The notes: generated from the sequence alone by a model not told the origin. Shown: positions 38,601 to 48,208, numbered from the stretch's first letter. The stretch: DNA of 64,000 bases from Oasisia sp. SBJ-2009 (GCA_964017155.1 OZ024861.1:46490013-46554012), one strand, 5' to 3'. Numbers and translations: made by a program.

Positions 38601-41600
38601 TTTGTTTTCCCTTTAAGTCCTTCTAATTGTAATGATTTGCTGACATACTCACAGCGACTGGGTCGACAGCGACAATGAGTGAACTGAAGACAAAGCAGTG
38701 GACGAGATTGATGTGAAACGTCCCCATCACGCCAAATATAGACAGGAAGTAGAGTCCAGGCCCTGGCAACGTATAAACTGATGAACATTCGTCACCACTT
38801 CTACAACTTCTTTTAGACACATCCAACTATTGATTTTTATCTTGCAAATGTACAGTATTCCGCAAGTTCTACAACTATGAGGTAAAAATCACGTATTGGA
38901 TATTTCTAAAACTAATAAAAGAAACTGGTACAACTGAACGGTTTTGGGGCAAAACATATGTTATATCCATTTGCTTCTTTTTGAGACAAATTCAAAGCCA
39001 CTTTCATGTTCCATTCTCAGGTATTAAATGAAACTTCTCAATGATGTTGGTGTATGCTGGGAATCCAAAATCTCAGAGAATACTGTTAGTAACAAAGTCT
39101 GCCTAGATGAATATAGATATATCGCTTGCATCTTTATACAAATTCAAGACATGTTTTAGACTTTTTTTGTGTATATTGTTTGTTGCAGTTTTATCATGTT
39201 TTCTTTAAAATGTTTCATCCTGTTTTGTGCAAAAATTCTAAACATGGTATTTATCACAATTTGCCCTGAAGCCCTTCTATTGAATTGTAGCAAGGGACAT
39301 TTACATAGACTGTGTAACCTATCGTCACATACCAGACGGTGCTTACACAGTATGTCTACAAATTTACCATCTGTATATTGTTCAACATGTCTATACATAC
39401 ATTCCTTTCATAATGTCAAATAGGTAATTAAATATCATGCATTTAAGGATTTACTAAATAATTAATTACCATACTGTATTTGGTTTTTAGTCATTAATTT
39501 TTTTAGATAATTAAGATGGTTTGAATGTGAATGCCAGAGTAGTGCTAAATAAACATCACTTGTAATGACTTACCAATCATTATCCAATTGAGAACTGTTC
39601 CCTAGAAAAGATAATGATTATATTCATATTATACATTCATTCAGGCTATGTTAGGTGACACAAATTTTATTATTCAGATGACAGATCCACCGACGTTGTT
39701 TATGCCAAAATGGAAATAAAAAATTAGAATTTTGAACTGAGGCATTCAAGCTTTAATAAAGGTATACATGTCTAGTATAATGCTAAATGTATGGCTCATA
39801 CAATAATATTCTAAATACCCATCATCTGCAGCCAGATATTCAAGCCTGCAGCTGATTGAAGAAAAAAAGAATGAACAAACTTGCCCAAGGCAATTAAAGG
39901 ATTTAAACATGTATTTTCTCAACTGACAGACCGATGCTCCAGCCGGTGTACTACTGCATTTTATTATTCATGGTTATCAACAGCACCTACCACGACAGCG
40001 TATAGCAACACAGTGCCGATGTTATCAAAGAACACCCGATGATGCAAACTGAAAGCCGCATCCAAGATGATCCTACAAGATCAAACAGATCACATTAAAA
40101 TGTCAAACATTTCATGACACAAGATCAAAGTTTTTCGTGCTCCAAGATCAAACAGATCTTGCTATGATATTAAATTTTAGTTCTCATCAAACTGATCCAA
40201 TAGATTAAGTTACACAAGATCAGAACTGATATTGCTATGATCAGACAGATTACAAGCGGGAACTTCAACTGGTGCCACATAGTGGAGGATTTCTAGATAA
40301 CTAATTTACTGCATTAAGACAAACATTATCACTTAAACAAGTTAATATACCGGAAAACTTATAGCATGGTCTTTCAACAAACATGTATGTTTTATATGCA
40401 CCAGAAAAGAAACTGTATAATGTACTGTATACTGTATAAAATATACAGTACAAATCGTGCACTGCATATAGTGCTAAAATGTATGCAGCTCTTAAATCGT
40501 TACCATACATGTCGCCTGGCAGAGTGGCATATGCAAGATGATTGCAATTTATTTGTGTCGCCGCTCACCCTAGACAATTTACATCTTCTGATGATTAGTA
40601 ACCCCCTATACTTTTGTACTCATCCACTGTGCCTCTAATTAATGTGAACTATCATATACGGTAATTAATGTTGTACCGCTGCCTAGACTAATTAAAATTA
40701 GGCAAAGGTAGAGTAAATAAAGGGGATCAACTTGGTAGATAACTTACACTGTACTGGCGTAAGAGAACTATGAACAAACAGTTTATATAAAACTCACCAG
40801 GAGCAATCTTTATTTTATAATTGAAATAATAAATGTAATAAACCAACAGTAAAGTATAATTTAAATAAAAGTACAAATCACGCCACGTGGCTACACACAA
40901 ACTGTTTTCCTTAACCAACGTGTCACTCTCACAATCTCAGTCTCTCCAATCTCCTTGTGTCTTTCCCTCCCCTCAGTCTCCTGGTATTTAAACTTTTCCC
41001 TAATGGCGGGAAACCTTCTGTCACGTGATCAGCCACACCCTCTTGTGGGCATCTCCACAACTTGGTGAGCCCTGCCACGCCTTCTGGTGGGCATCCCCTC
41101 AACTTGGAGGGCCCTGCCACGCCCTCTGGTGGGCATCCCCACAACTTGGAGAGCCCTGCCACGCCCTCTGGTGGGCATCTCCTCAACTTGGTGGCAGCCC
41201 TACCATATTAATTAAGAAGAATCTGAAGAAACTCACGGAGGAAGAAGATAGAGGAAGAACAGCCGGGAGGAGAACTGCACAAAGTGTTCCCTCGCTCCTA
41301 CAAATAGGCTACAACAAGACAAAGTCACGCAAAGTTTGTATCATCACAAACAAGGTGGTGGCAACAGATTACACATGATAAATTTGTGACTTCAAGGGAA
41401 GGTGCCCATTCTTATTTTTAGTTATTAAATAATGTAATGTTTCAAGGGAAACTTTTTATGAATAAAATGTATTGATAGTTAATACCGAATACAGCATTTC
41501 TGTCGAATGTTACTGCATTTACACAGAATGTTTGAAAATTGGTTCCACTGATATTTAAGCTTGCTCACTAATCATCAGCTCTGCTAATTTCACATGGCAA

Positions 41601-42935
41601 AACAATGAATTTAATCACAAATAGTAACTACAAAATGACATCACAAAATGTAGTGAACACTTACTGGAATGTTCCTCCGACCATAGTTCCAAGGCATATA
41701 AGTAAACTGAAATCATAAATAAACGCAGCTCTATGTAGAGACCTGTATAGATGCCAATTGTAGAGTCATCACAGTACAGTGTGTTATGTGTTTTGTCGTA
41801 CCGCTGCCTAGACTATAATTATAATTAGGCCACGGTAGAGTGAATAAAGGGGATAAACTTAGAGGATAACTTACGCTGTACTTGCATAAGAGAACTATGA
41901 ACAAACACCTTATATCAAACACGCCAGGAGCAATCTTTATTTTACATTTGAAATAATAAATGTAATAAACTAACAGTAAAGAATAACTTAAATAAAAGTA
42001 CAAATCACGTGCCACGTGGTTACACACAAACTGTTTCCCTGAACCAACGTGTTCACTCTCCCAATCTCAGTCTCTCCAATCTCCTCGTGTCTTTCCCTCC
42101 CCTGGTATTTATACTTTTCCCCAATGGCGGGAAATCTTCTGTCACGTGATCAGCTACGCCCTCTCATGGGCATCCCCTCAACTTGGAGAGCCCTGCCACG
42201 CCCTCTGGTGGGCATCTCCTCACCTTGGTGGCAGCCCTACCATAGTAGTACACTAACAGCCACATGTTGAGTTACAGACAAATGGCTTTAACCGTCACCA
42301 TATTATTACAGTGAGCTCATGTTAAAATTATTTCCATACCGGCTTAACCCCACAGTAAAGCCACCCAGGAAATTACTAACGTATTACATGGATTTCTTAT
42401 TTAATGTCAATTATCATTTCAAAATTAATCATTATTGCATTCGTTGTATCACATATACACACAACATTCTTGAAGGAATTAAAAATGTGTATCAAGTAAC
42501 TAGACTTACCAAGATTCAGGAACTATAGTAGACAGGAACTCTGCCATATGAAACACTGCAACAACATTGTGTTTTCTTTGAAATCATTCCTTCTGTCAAG
42601 TCAGTCATGGAATAACAGTAAACAAATAAGTTTAATTATTTCAAGCTCATTTCTTACTGCATGGAATGTTTCAAAGGTATCACTATCAAGCATTGCCAAA
42701 TGACACTGGTGTTCCTTTAATGATATATAATAATTATTGATGAGATCTGTTCTAATATAAAGTTGATGGATTTTAGAGTAATCATGTGTTATGTTATTAT
42801 TTGTCATAATGAAGTATATTATTTATCTATTATACTCTACAATTTACCACTGATCATATTTATATATTATTCTAACTGATAGTTTGTTAATCTGTAAAAT
42901 ATATATGGTCAATGACATACATATCTACACACACT

Positions 42936-42984
<49 letters not shown>

Positions 42985-43674
42985 GTTTCCAAATTGTACA
43001 TAGTGAGAAAATAATTTTTGAAATCAACAATGCGTACGGGCAAAAAACATTCATAGGATAGAACATTTATAGGTTCACTTTTGAACACATGTGACAATCA
43101 AATGGACAAGTTATAGATGTATCACTATGCTATAAACTTTGGGTGCATTGAGAGGTCTGTTCCTCTCAATGGATTACTCTGAAATGTTAACACAATTGTT
43201 TTCTCATCCAATTCCTCATCTTTTTAGTTCTTATGCGTTGTTTATTAAAAAAGAATGTGGACACGCTAATTTAATTATTAATAACATAAATAGTTATGTA
43301 GTCATTATCTCACACCATACAAACTTCGGCTGTCGAAAACCAACAAATGAGTAAAAGGTTTTTCACTTACGTAACTTGCAAACTGCAGTGACAATGAAAA
43401 AAGTAGAGATGATCAAAGGAATCTGAACATATTCATAGCGCCAACTGATCAGATGAATTCCCTTCTCGTGATGATGATGATCTGTGTCATTTCCGTTGAG
43501 TTTCTCTTCATTTGCTGCCGATCTTTCAGATCGTTTCAACGTTACATTTAGGATGGAAGCCGTCTTGGTGACCATATCGTCCAGACTGTCTGCACCATGA
43601 CGATGCATTGCCATTCCTAACACTTCACCAATGAACAACATCGAAAACAAGCCAAAGGATGTGTGTTTGCACAT
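17391..43674 (-). CDS. Na+/H+ exchanger (SLC9A/NHE family), 21 coding exons
   Basis: Electroneutral exchange of extracellular Na+ for cytosolic H+ across the plasma membrane is the known role of this family. Exon order on the minus strand: 43674-43371, 42555-42510, 41706-41665, 41290-41237, 40072-39991, 39601-39574, 38762-38653, 34675-34600, 34103-34033, 33719-33608, 32118-32037, 29414-29319, 28132-28011, 27215-27125, 25857-25729, 24368-24279, 23831-23766, 23380-23274, 22008-21925, 21058-20985, 17788-17391. Family marks seen: a signal-like N terminus, VPES/LLICLGTMVGG, LFFLYLLPP/IILDAAF, IVAVDPVA, FGESLLN/D (the ND motif with the essential Asp, codon split over exons 8 and 9), and AYGGLRGAVAFSL. 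The total is about 754 residues, normal for NHE1-5. All phases agree except exon 13/14, which is one base short. The paralogue cannot be named. Confidence 0.9.
18900..19280. repeat. Diverged repeats with GCCATnTTnAAAAATGGC palindromes
   Basis: Three related units (near 18950, 19103 and 19245), each centred on a short inverted repeat of the GCCAT...ATGGC type. In NHE intron 20. The remainder of 17800-20000 is AT-rich with (TA)n runs at 17932-17980 and 19461-19484. Confidence 0.5.
20011..20548. repeat. 20-bp minisatellite, about 27 units
   Basis: Unit CATGCAGGTGTGTACTAGGA with a few substitutions (TGT/TGTC, one 2-bp-short unit near 20120). In NHE intron 20. Confidence 0.95.
20911..20978 (+). 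mobile_element. SINE/LINE 3' tail
   Basis: GTAAAGCGCCTGAGAGG ... TTGGGCGCTATACAAATAAA plus ATT units, a tail shared by several retroposons of this type. It ends about six bases from the NHE exon 20 donor. A related inverted tail lies at 27255-27330. Confidence 0.6.
20985..21058 (-). CDS. NHE exon 20
   Basis: GQYPKISSIVRGGKDIFEQP then IVKY. Acceptor TCTTGACTAG, donor TATC/GTAAGT. A retroposon tail lies only a few bases past this donor. Confidence 0.8.
21366..21680. repeat. (CA)n / (CAGG)(CACA) / (GCAC)n compound microsatellite
   Basis: About 315 bp; the reading frames over it are artefacts. Confidence 0.95.
21925..22008 (-). CDS. NHE exon 19
   Basis: LHLELLAGPNAAEMFSMSYM then DLYKVPL. Acceptor CTCTTTGCAG, donor CTG/GTAGGTC; phases fit both neighbours. 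Confidence 0.8.
22270..22735 (-). mobile_element. LINE 3' fragment
   Basis: The minus strand encodes YSFFPRTIAQWNTLPPNAF then LDTFKGAL, the usual last block of CR1/Rex-type RT proteins. A 3' UTR and an end near 22275 follow. Confidence 0.7.
22765..23260 (+). mobile_element. CR1-like LINE 3' end
   Basis: 126-residue open frame (22767-23147) with MLERVQRRATKMIPKLRNIS, TLETRRLRGDQIEVYKM and FSFSQRIVNDWNRLSADCV, then a 3' UTR ending in AATCTTGTTAAATCTTG. Reads antisense to the host gene. Confidence 0.8.
23274..23380 (-). CDS. NHE exon 18
   Basis: VIAERLDTHYLQPWLLREPQ, then DDHIMELYHKIAL; lipid/calcineurin-B-binding part of the tail by position. A CR1-like LINE ends about 12 bp past the donor. 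Confidence 0.85.
23385..23660. repeat. Degenerate CACACATGAC-type repeat
   Basis: Irregular variants of CACACATGAnnnnACATG. In NHE intron 17. Confidence 0.5.
23766..23831 (-). CDS. NHE exon 17
   Basis: MTDHVMAGMEVIIGHYGTNS then FR. An earlier GT would break the frame; the donor CGG/GTTGGT keeps the family's GHYG and joins exon 18 in phase. Confidence 0.85.
24279..24368 (-). CDS. NHE exon 16
   Basis: GITIKPLVRLLHIKRNST, then SIFEEINDH; end of the membrane domain and start of the cytosolic tail. Confidence 0.92.
24746..25564. mobile_element. TTAA-flanked inverted-repeat element, 819 bp
   Basis: TTAA at 24742-24745 and 25565-25568. The outer about 110 bp are inverted copies (GAGAGGTTCACA, TATTAACTTACATAT shared). 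Inside are two GCACCAGTGACG/CGTCACTGGCGC palindromes (24909-24951, 25074-25110) and a block of TCTATAGAATT-type words (25170-25430). No coding sequence, so non-autonomous. TTAA targets fit piggyBac or Kolobok. Confidence 0.8.
25729..25857 (-). CDS. NHE exon 15
   Basis: AYGGLRGAVAFSLVAMLDKT, then LAIVIFTVFIQ. GGLRG is a family signature. Phase 0 at both ends. Confidence 0.93.
25905..26335 (+). mobile_element. AT-rich retroposon with ATT tail
   Basis: Ends CACTTTGAAAATGGCAATAAAG followed by about ten ATT units. The same roughly 400 bp occur inverted at 28725-29130 without the long tail. Contains a (TA)n run at 26035-26082. Confidence 0.6.
26710..27025 (-). mobile_element. CR1-like LINE 3' end
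   Basis: Minus-strand copy of the family at 11444-11930 and 22765-23260. Its inner end lies about 100 bp from NHE exon 14. Confidence 0.75.
27125..27215 (-). CDS. NHE exon 14
   Basis: VLFAVVYFLTFIANRMMRI, then RPVNIEEQFIM; the end matches the family's 'DQFI(I/M)AYGGLRG'. The acceptor ATGACCAG leaves one base before GTA where two are needed after exon 13, so the reading is one base short inside a G run. Confidence 0.8.
28011..28132 (-). CDS. NHE exon 13
   Basis: SSTCDSVIFLFLGLSLV, then HSGFIFTAVGLCLLVRFI. Ends phase 1 at TCATCG/GTAAGAC. Confidence 0.9.
28383..28640 (+). mobile_element. tRNA-derived SINE
   Basis: A box near 28391 (GGCAGCTCAGTGGTTAG), B box near 28431 (GGTTTGAATCG), then the shared body GCATTAATTGCAGCATGGCTG. 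Confidence 0.75.
28725..29130 (-). mobile_element. AT-rich retroposon, inverted copy
   Basis: Inverted counterpart of 25905-26335 (shares CACATAGTGCCTATAT, AAAATGAAATATGGC and TTAAATTGGAATG). Confidence 0.6.
29319..29414 (-). CDS. NHE exon 12
   Basis: IIGCGLVQAEYAFHNISNKS then YTTIKVFSKMM, matching the NHE 'NIS..S..TIK.F.KM' segment. Acceptor CTTCTTGCAG, donor GAG/GTAAAAC. Confidence 0.9.
29872..31605 (+). mobile_element. Probable solo LTR carrying a minisatellite
   Basis: Begins TGTAAAGG and ends CCCCTTACA, a TG...CA pair with short inverted ends. An AATAAA (31547) lies about 55 bp before the 3' end, as in the R/U5 part of an LTR. No clean target duplication was found, so this is tentative. 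Confidence 0.45.
30001..31410. repeat. 30-bp minisatellite, 47 units
   Basis: Unit ATGTGGGAGTAGCACGTCAT plus CTGTCGGGCC, with point variants but no length change over 1410 bp. Because 30 is a multiple of three, long open frames run through it on both strands; I do not regard them as genes. In NHE intron 11. Confidence 0.97.
32037..32118 (-). CDS. NHE exon 11
   Basis: VEPLTIFVFAYTSYLVAELF then HFSGII, matching the family's 'EPLFVFLYSY.AYL.AE.FH.SGI' block. Confidence 0.92.
32130..32385. repeat. Short tandem repeat, about 60-bp unit
   Basis: Four diverged copies of a unit with CACATATTTACCCATAATGC and CACCTGTAT, in NHE intron 10 next to exon 11. Confidence 0.7.
33608..33719 (-). CDS. NHE exon 10
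   Basis: VLLGFFAFFTVSLGGLTIGV, then FGIMSAILTKRTRH; a membrane segment. Acceptor TTTTCTCAG, donor CAGG/GTAAGTC. Confidence 0.9.
34033..34103 (-). CDS. NHE exon 9
   Basis: Completes Asp, then AVTVVLYNMMNVFNEMKV. Acceptor TTTCACAG, donor CAG/GTTGTA. Confidence 0.9.
34141..34198. repeat. (TGTGCG)n microsatellite
   Basis: GTGTGC/GTGTGCG units about 40 bp from the NHE exon 9 acceptor. Confidence 0.9.
34600..34675 (-). CDS. NHE exon 8
   Basis: VLAIFQEIGVNNCLYFLIFG then ESLLN; ends AATG/GTAAGT so the next exon completes the essential Asp. Confidence 0.92.
35312..35632 (-). mobile_element. tRNA-derived SINE
   Basis: Minus-strand copy: A box GAGCACATTGGCTC side near 35620, body and tail reading to AAGAACTTACC at 35312. 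Abuts the TTAA element that starts at 35634. Confidence 0.75.
35638..36146. mobile_element. TTAA-flanked MITE, 509 bp
   Basis: TTAA at 35634-35637 and 36147-36150. Inverted repeats of about 85 bp beginning AGCGACATG and containing ATTGCAAAATCATGTTA. It shares its right TTAA with the next element. Confidence 0.85.
36151..38612. mobile_element. TTAA-flanked foldback element, 2.5 kb
   Basis: TTAA at 36147-36150 and 38613-38616. The outer ends AG(T/G)(A/G)AAAA...AAGGCAAC are inverted. A second, longer pair of arms (36634-37110 and 37660-38125) is also inverted, sharing ACATACATATACATACACTA, GTTTACTGCATT-type words and GCGCGCGAATAT. Outer ends resemble the THAP-bearing element at 56453-57317. A stop-free minus-strand stretch with DSSSDGNSTDSEV lies at about 38125-38330. 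Confidence 0.8.
38653..38762 (-). CDS. NHE exon 7
   Basis: PGLYFLSIFGVMGTF, then FSSLIVAVDPVA; VDPVA is a hallmark of the exchanger core. Acceptor GTTGCCAG, donor GCT/GTGAGTA. A TTAA element ends 36 bp past the donor. Confidence 0.9.
39574..39601 (-). CDS. NHE exon 6 (28-bp microexon)
   Basis: GTVLNWIMI, between TTTTCTAG and ATTG/GTAAGT. Phase fits both neighbours. Confidence 0.85.
39820..39965 (-). mobile_element. SINE fragment
   Basis: Head half only: GAACAAACTTGCCCAAGG side and GATGCTCCAGCCGGTGT, matching the tRNA-like end of the SINE family. Confidence 0.5.
39991..40072 (-). CDS. NHE exon 5
   Basis: 82 bp, IILDAAFSLHHRVFFDNIG then TVLLYAVV, matching the NHE 'PIILEAGY...FFDNLGTILLYAV' block. 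Acceptor GATCTTGTAG, donor GTG/GTAGGTG. Confidence 0.9.
40669..41206 (-). mobile_element. Solo LTR, family B, copy 1
   Basis: On the minus strand it has a U3 with four tandem units of about 40 bp (GCCCACCAGAGGGCGTGGCA core), a TATA-like TTTAAATA (about 40990) and an AATAAA some 180 bp later. The order is that of an LTR promoter and polyadenylation signal. Flanked by ATTAA on both sides (40664-40668, 41207-41211). Confidence 0.7.
41237..41290 (-). CDS. NHE exon 4
   Basis: 54 bp, EHFVQFSSRLFFLYLLPP, between GGAGCGAG and CCTCC/GTGAGTT. The acceptor was chosen among nearby AGs because only this one keeps phase with exon 3. An LTR copy ends about 30 bp past the donor. Confidence 0.8.
41665..41706 (-). 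CDS. NHE exon 3
   Basis: 42 bp, LLICLGTMVGGTF, between GATTTCAG and TTCCA/GTAAGTG. Confidence 0.85.
41794..42242 (-). mobile_element. Solo LTR, family B, copy 2
   Basis: Same sequence as 40669-41206 with two instead of four U3 units. The two copies are not the two ends of one element, because NHE exon 3 (41665-41706) lies between them. No clear target duplication. Confidence 0.7.
42510..42555 (-). CDS. NHE exon 2
   Basis: 46 bp, LFHMAEFLSTIVPES, between TTGTTGCAG and TCTTG/GTAAGTC. Its phases fit exons 1 and 3 and complete the family's VPES(C)LLI motif. Confidence 0.85.
43371..43674 (-). CDS. NHE exon 1
   Basis: ATG at 43674 opens MCKHTSFGLFSMLF, a hydrophobic signal-like stretch. A hydrophilic segment with a DHHHH run follows, then the first membrane helix (VQIPLIISTFFIVTAVCKL). 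It ends in phase 1 at a strong donor, C/GTAAGTG. The frame stays open upstream of the ATG, but only with near-cognate starts. Confidence 0.85.
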
Positions 43675-46600
43675 CTTTTCTGGTGTTACCAACAGCGTTA
43701 GATATGTGTTTTGTTCATGTATAATTATACCATTAATAAATAGATATTGTTAATAAATATATATCAGGAAATAAACATATCATTTGGTATTTCCAATAAT
43801 TCCAATTGACACTTATGATTTCATAAATCGCTACAAATCCTGCCATCTAGGGTGGGTGATTGCAAACACCCCTCAATCGTCAGCGTCTCAGTCAGATACA
43901 TGTCTGCAACAAAGTAAAAAATTTGGATTGTGTGTGCCTGTACTTCAAATGTAGGTTTCAGTTTTCACAAATTAACTTAAAATTAAATAAATTTAACATA
44001 ACGTTCTTAAAGGGATTCATCATATATGATTATATTGCTAGATTTCATACTATATTGTACATCTTTATTTGGATATATATCAGACAGTGTGTCAAAGGGT
44101 GTTTTCATACTTGTAACAGCTTAGTCTCTTGAAAATTAGGCAAATAGGCTTTTGACAGATATTTTGATAGTGAATGCAGACCACATGAGTACAGTACTGT
44201 GCAGCTTATCAGTGATGGTGATGTACAAACAATTAGCAACAATTCACCTTAATCACCACAGGAAAGTTAGTAAGCAGCCTGGTGTATGTTCAGTGGATGA
44301 GTTGTGTTAAGACGTGAAGTGTTAGTGATGATTTTAAACGCAACGTTGAGGCATGAACAGTATGCTTACATTTTAGCTATTGAAGTAAGTATCGTGCTAC
44401 AAATATTGTACTTAAATGATTTTTTTATACAAAAAACAACTTATTTAAGTTTAACAGTTTGTTTGTATGTCATTGAATTGATGAAATGAGTGCATAATTA
44501 TCATTACTATGCTTGCATAAGGCAGAAACCGACTGTTAAAGTATACTTATCTAATAATCATAATTTATCTACAATCGAGGCCACATCACAGTCAACAATG
44601 GTGCAATGGCATTGGTCATTGGCATTGCCATACCGTTTGGACAGACGATACGGGTCCACATCGCTTGACTTGAGAGTAGTCTGTAGACTAGTTGTTTCCA
44701 GGGCTCGGCAGGGTTCTATTAACTTACTACGTTATTATCTTATGAGGTCTCATTGAACTAGTCAGTCTTTTCACAGAACGTTTACGCCAACCCGACCTTT
44801 CTATGCTGAGGATAGTCACTGCCAGGGTGCTCGTCGTCCCCGAATTGAGACGGACCGACTAGTAACTAGACTAGAGTAAGACTAGAGCTAGATGTTCGTG
44901 TAGACGGTGAGGGCCAACCCATTTTATGCACTGTTAAGGATTGCCGTTCCCTTAAGTTGTCGAGGGTCAGAATATGAATGCGACCGATATAAATATAATA
45001 TTATCTACATTACGAACCTCACAACGACTATCACGTCTGCTGCTCGCGTCTGTCCACTTTGCGCTCGGCGGCGCTGTGGTCTATTTAGCCTCCGTTAACC
45101 GCGCTCGATTGCATCTGTTATTTATACTACATTCGCTAGATGGCGACAGTAAATATGCATTTAATTTTTTTAATGAAATTCATTGACGTTTCTCGTTTCA
45201 TATGAAGCAGTTACAGAGCAACCAATTTGTTTTCACATAATTATTAAATTTCCAAATTATGTTTGAATAATCACGTAAATTGTTTTTAATTCATTCATTT
45301 TTGTCCTATTATAACTCTATTCTATCATAATTCTGATTCATGATTTAGTTTTATAATGACATTTTATTTATTTGTTATTAATAATAATTTCTTCTTGTGA
45401 ATCATATTTTATCTAAAGCTATATAAATGTGGCTCATTAAATACAGTTCTTGTAACTATTATCTACTACTACAGACTGTACTAGGTAATGTGTATACTAC
45501 TACAACTACTACATTACTTACAGTGCCACTAAATGACTAACTGTGTAAACGTTAATGGGAGTATTAATAATAAAGTGTTACAGATAATAATGCAATCCCT
45601 TACACACGTTACAGTCAGATCACAAGAGTGAGGAATTACCAAGGATTTAGGGTGAAAACATTCTTTCAAACGAGTGTTCAATTCTGGCATAGGGTAGCTA
45701 ATGTATCCAGTGGTTATACAGTGGCATGGAGATAGTACAAAAACACTTGCTCATGATACTTTTTTTTTAGACAGGACGTAGAATTCTATATTTGCGGGAT
45801 CTGTGGTAGCCCATGCCTCCAGGCACATTACTTTTAAAACCTCCATTAAGTGTGTTAACACAACATGTACCAAGTGGATTTCTTTAAAGCTTTATTTGTG
45901 CACATTTTCAGAGCTAAACATGAAGATATCAGTGTGGTGGTGACAAACAGAGGACACCAAAACTGCACACACTAATGACAACGACGCCTCTCAATGAGGA
46001 AGTGTACTGACTACACACAAGCTCTATAAAGCATGGTTACTGTTAGTAATGGCAGTCGGCATTGCTGAGCCCATTCAATGATTTAAGTCAGACACAAGTT
46101 TGTTAATTAGCAATCAGTTACAATAAAATAAAAACTGCCTGGCAGTTGCATGCACAGTGCCTACACTTTATTAGTTATCTAATAATATACATATATGTTC
46201 TTGAGTTACACTGGAGAACCATTACATAAAATAACACATTCTTGTCCAGACACCGGCAGACACACCAGTGAATCAACCAGCTACAACAATGGCAAAGGCA
46301 ATGGCTTCAAGTGGCACAATAAATGTCCAACGCAATGACAGCACATGACAAATTGTGACATCATACCAAGGAGTCTCCCTTGTTACTACAAAAGACATGA
46401 TTCAAGTTTGTAACAATAACAACACATAACAGTATTAACATGGCCCGATTCAAAGAATGAAAATTATACTTTGGACCTGCAGTCTTCTTTCACATAACAT
46501 CACGTTGTCAATTCAGTCATCAATCATCTACTCAGTCATCTCATCATCAACTCAGCCATAACATCATCAACTCAGTCACCACAGTCAGGAACTCAAATTT

Positions 46601-48208
46601 ACACAACCAATACAAGACACATTTTGTTTCCCAAAACATGCTAAAACAACCAAAGCCCAATGACATTCCAGGATAGCCACTACCCATGATGTAACAATAC
46701 ACACATGTAAATATTAGTCAACATTTTGCAAGGTTGCTTATCATAATTTCTATATAAAACCACTAACAATAACCATTCTTCAACAAAGTTCAAGTGGACA
46801 AACTTGCTTTCAAATTAATAGGACAAGTGTAAAAATTTATTAACTATAGTTAGTAAATATTCTTGCAAATAATTACAGAAATTCATAAAATACCAATATG
46901 AAAAATAATGTTTTACCATTGCTGTGCAACAACTTTTTTAATGGCAGTTATTTGTAAGACACTCTGGGGCACTGTGTGGGGTCTAGTGATGTCCTAGGAC
47001 CCACTCTGTCCATCCTACACCCCCCTAACCATGAACACAACATGCCATGTATTTGGCTTGAATATTGTACAAAGACCAGTTAGAAAGAACACATACAAAT
47101 AGATACAAATAATTTAAGTTTCAATTACATTGACACATGTTTGCATCATCAAATGATTTCATTTTGGATTATAAATGCTTGTTATAGATATACCTTTGTA
47201 CGAGCCGTTGCGTACACAATCAATGTGTGCGCATAACTGTGATTTGTGCGAATTAATACATGCATACTACCCAAGCCATACAATGTGCAATATCTAAGTA
47301 GATGTACACTAATTACATAATTGTATAATATTTGTATAAATATAATTCAGCTCAGCTGTACCTGATGATTCATGAAAACAACTTCCTTGTTAACGACCGT
47401 GGCAGTTTATGGCATGGTAGCAGTATTAAATTGTTTTCAGGACTGGCATAGTAGCAATATTAAATTATTTTCAGGACTACTACAGCAATGCCAAGGTCTT
47501 CAAGTCATGGCACTACAATGACAACAGATGGCTGTGTTGAAATATCAAGTCCAAATCAACAGTTAACACAGCACGTCTCTCCAAGACTGGGGCAATAAAG
47601 TTTGTTTTGAAACTAAATTTTTGTTTACAATTTGAACATGTTAGGAGAAAACTTTCAAATTGCAAACATTGGTACTAAAAACAATCTGGCAGGCAGTACG
47701 GTGTCAACATACTGTAGTAAATCATGTAATTAATGGTCACAGTCATGATACATACAGCTTTTTAGGCTCACATGCACAATTGCCCTGTGCAACTGAATAC
47801 CTGGTTCATTGAGCATGTGTTGGACACTGTCTGTGGACAGTGTCCCAACGCCTGTAAGTCAGGAGAAAGAAGACATAAACTTCTGCAGGCCACTGAATGT
47901 ATCCACACGACAACATTTCAGCTACAATCACAGTCCTGTTAGTGCACATACAGACATGTCACGTCTTGGTTGATATGTGCATTTTGAGTTGTAATTCAGT
48001 TTTAATCCATGTTAATTTCCGCTTTGTTAGGCTACATATGGCCTATAGCATTTCTGTTCCGCAACTGACAAGAGCTAACCAAATGTGCTTACATCAAACA
48101 AAACTCATAGTACTTTTTTTCATCCGATATGTTTCATTTGCATTTATACTTGTGTGACAAAGAGACAAAAATCCGGACTTCATTATAAACACTGGACAAT
48201 CACTGGCC
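43675..48208. other. Intergenic interval between the ferroportin and NHE genes
   Basis: Holds the NHE 5' flank and the ferroportin 3' flank. A GC-richer patch at 44790-45130 could be an NHE promoter or untranslated first exon, but nothing decides it. From 45150 to 48200 I see only AT-rich sequence with no protein or repeat I can name. (TA)n at 42940-42980 lies just outside. Confidence 0.5.

Noticed and set aside
40929..41378. Repeated LSKLWGCPPEGVAG-type open frames and the plus-strand 117-codon frame
   Set aside because: They translate the LTR U3 repeats; the real coding sequence here is NHE exon 4 on the minus strand.
40669..42242. The two family B copies as the ends of one short LTR element (TRIM)
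   Set aside because: An exon of the host gene lies between them, and their flanks differ.
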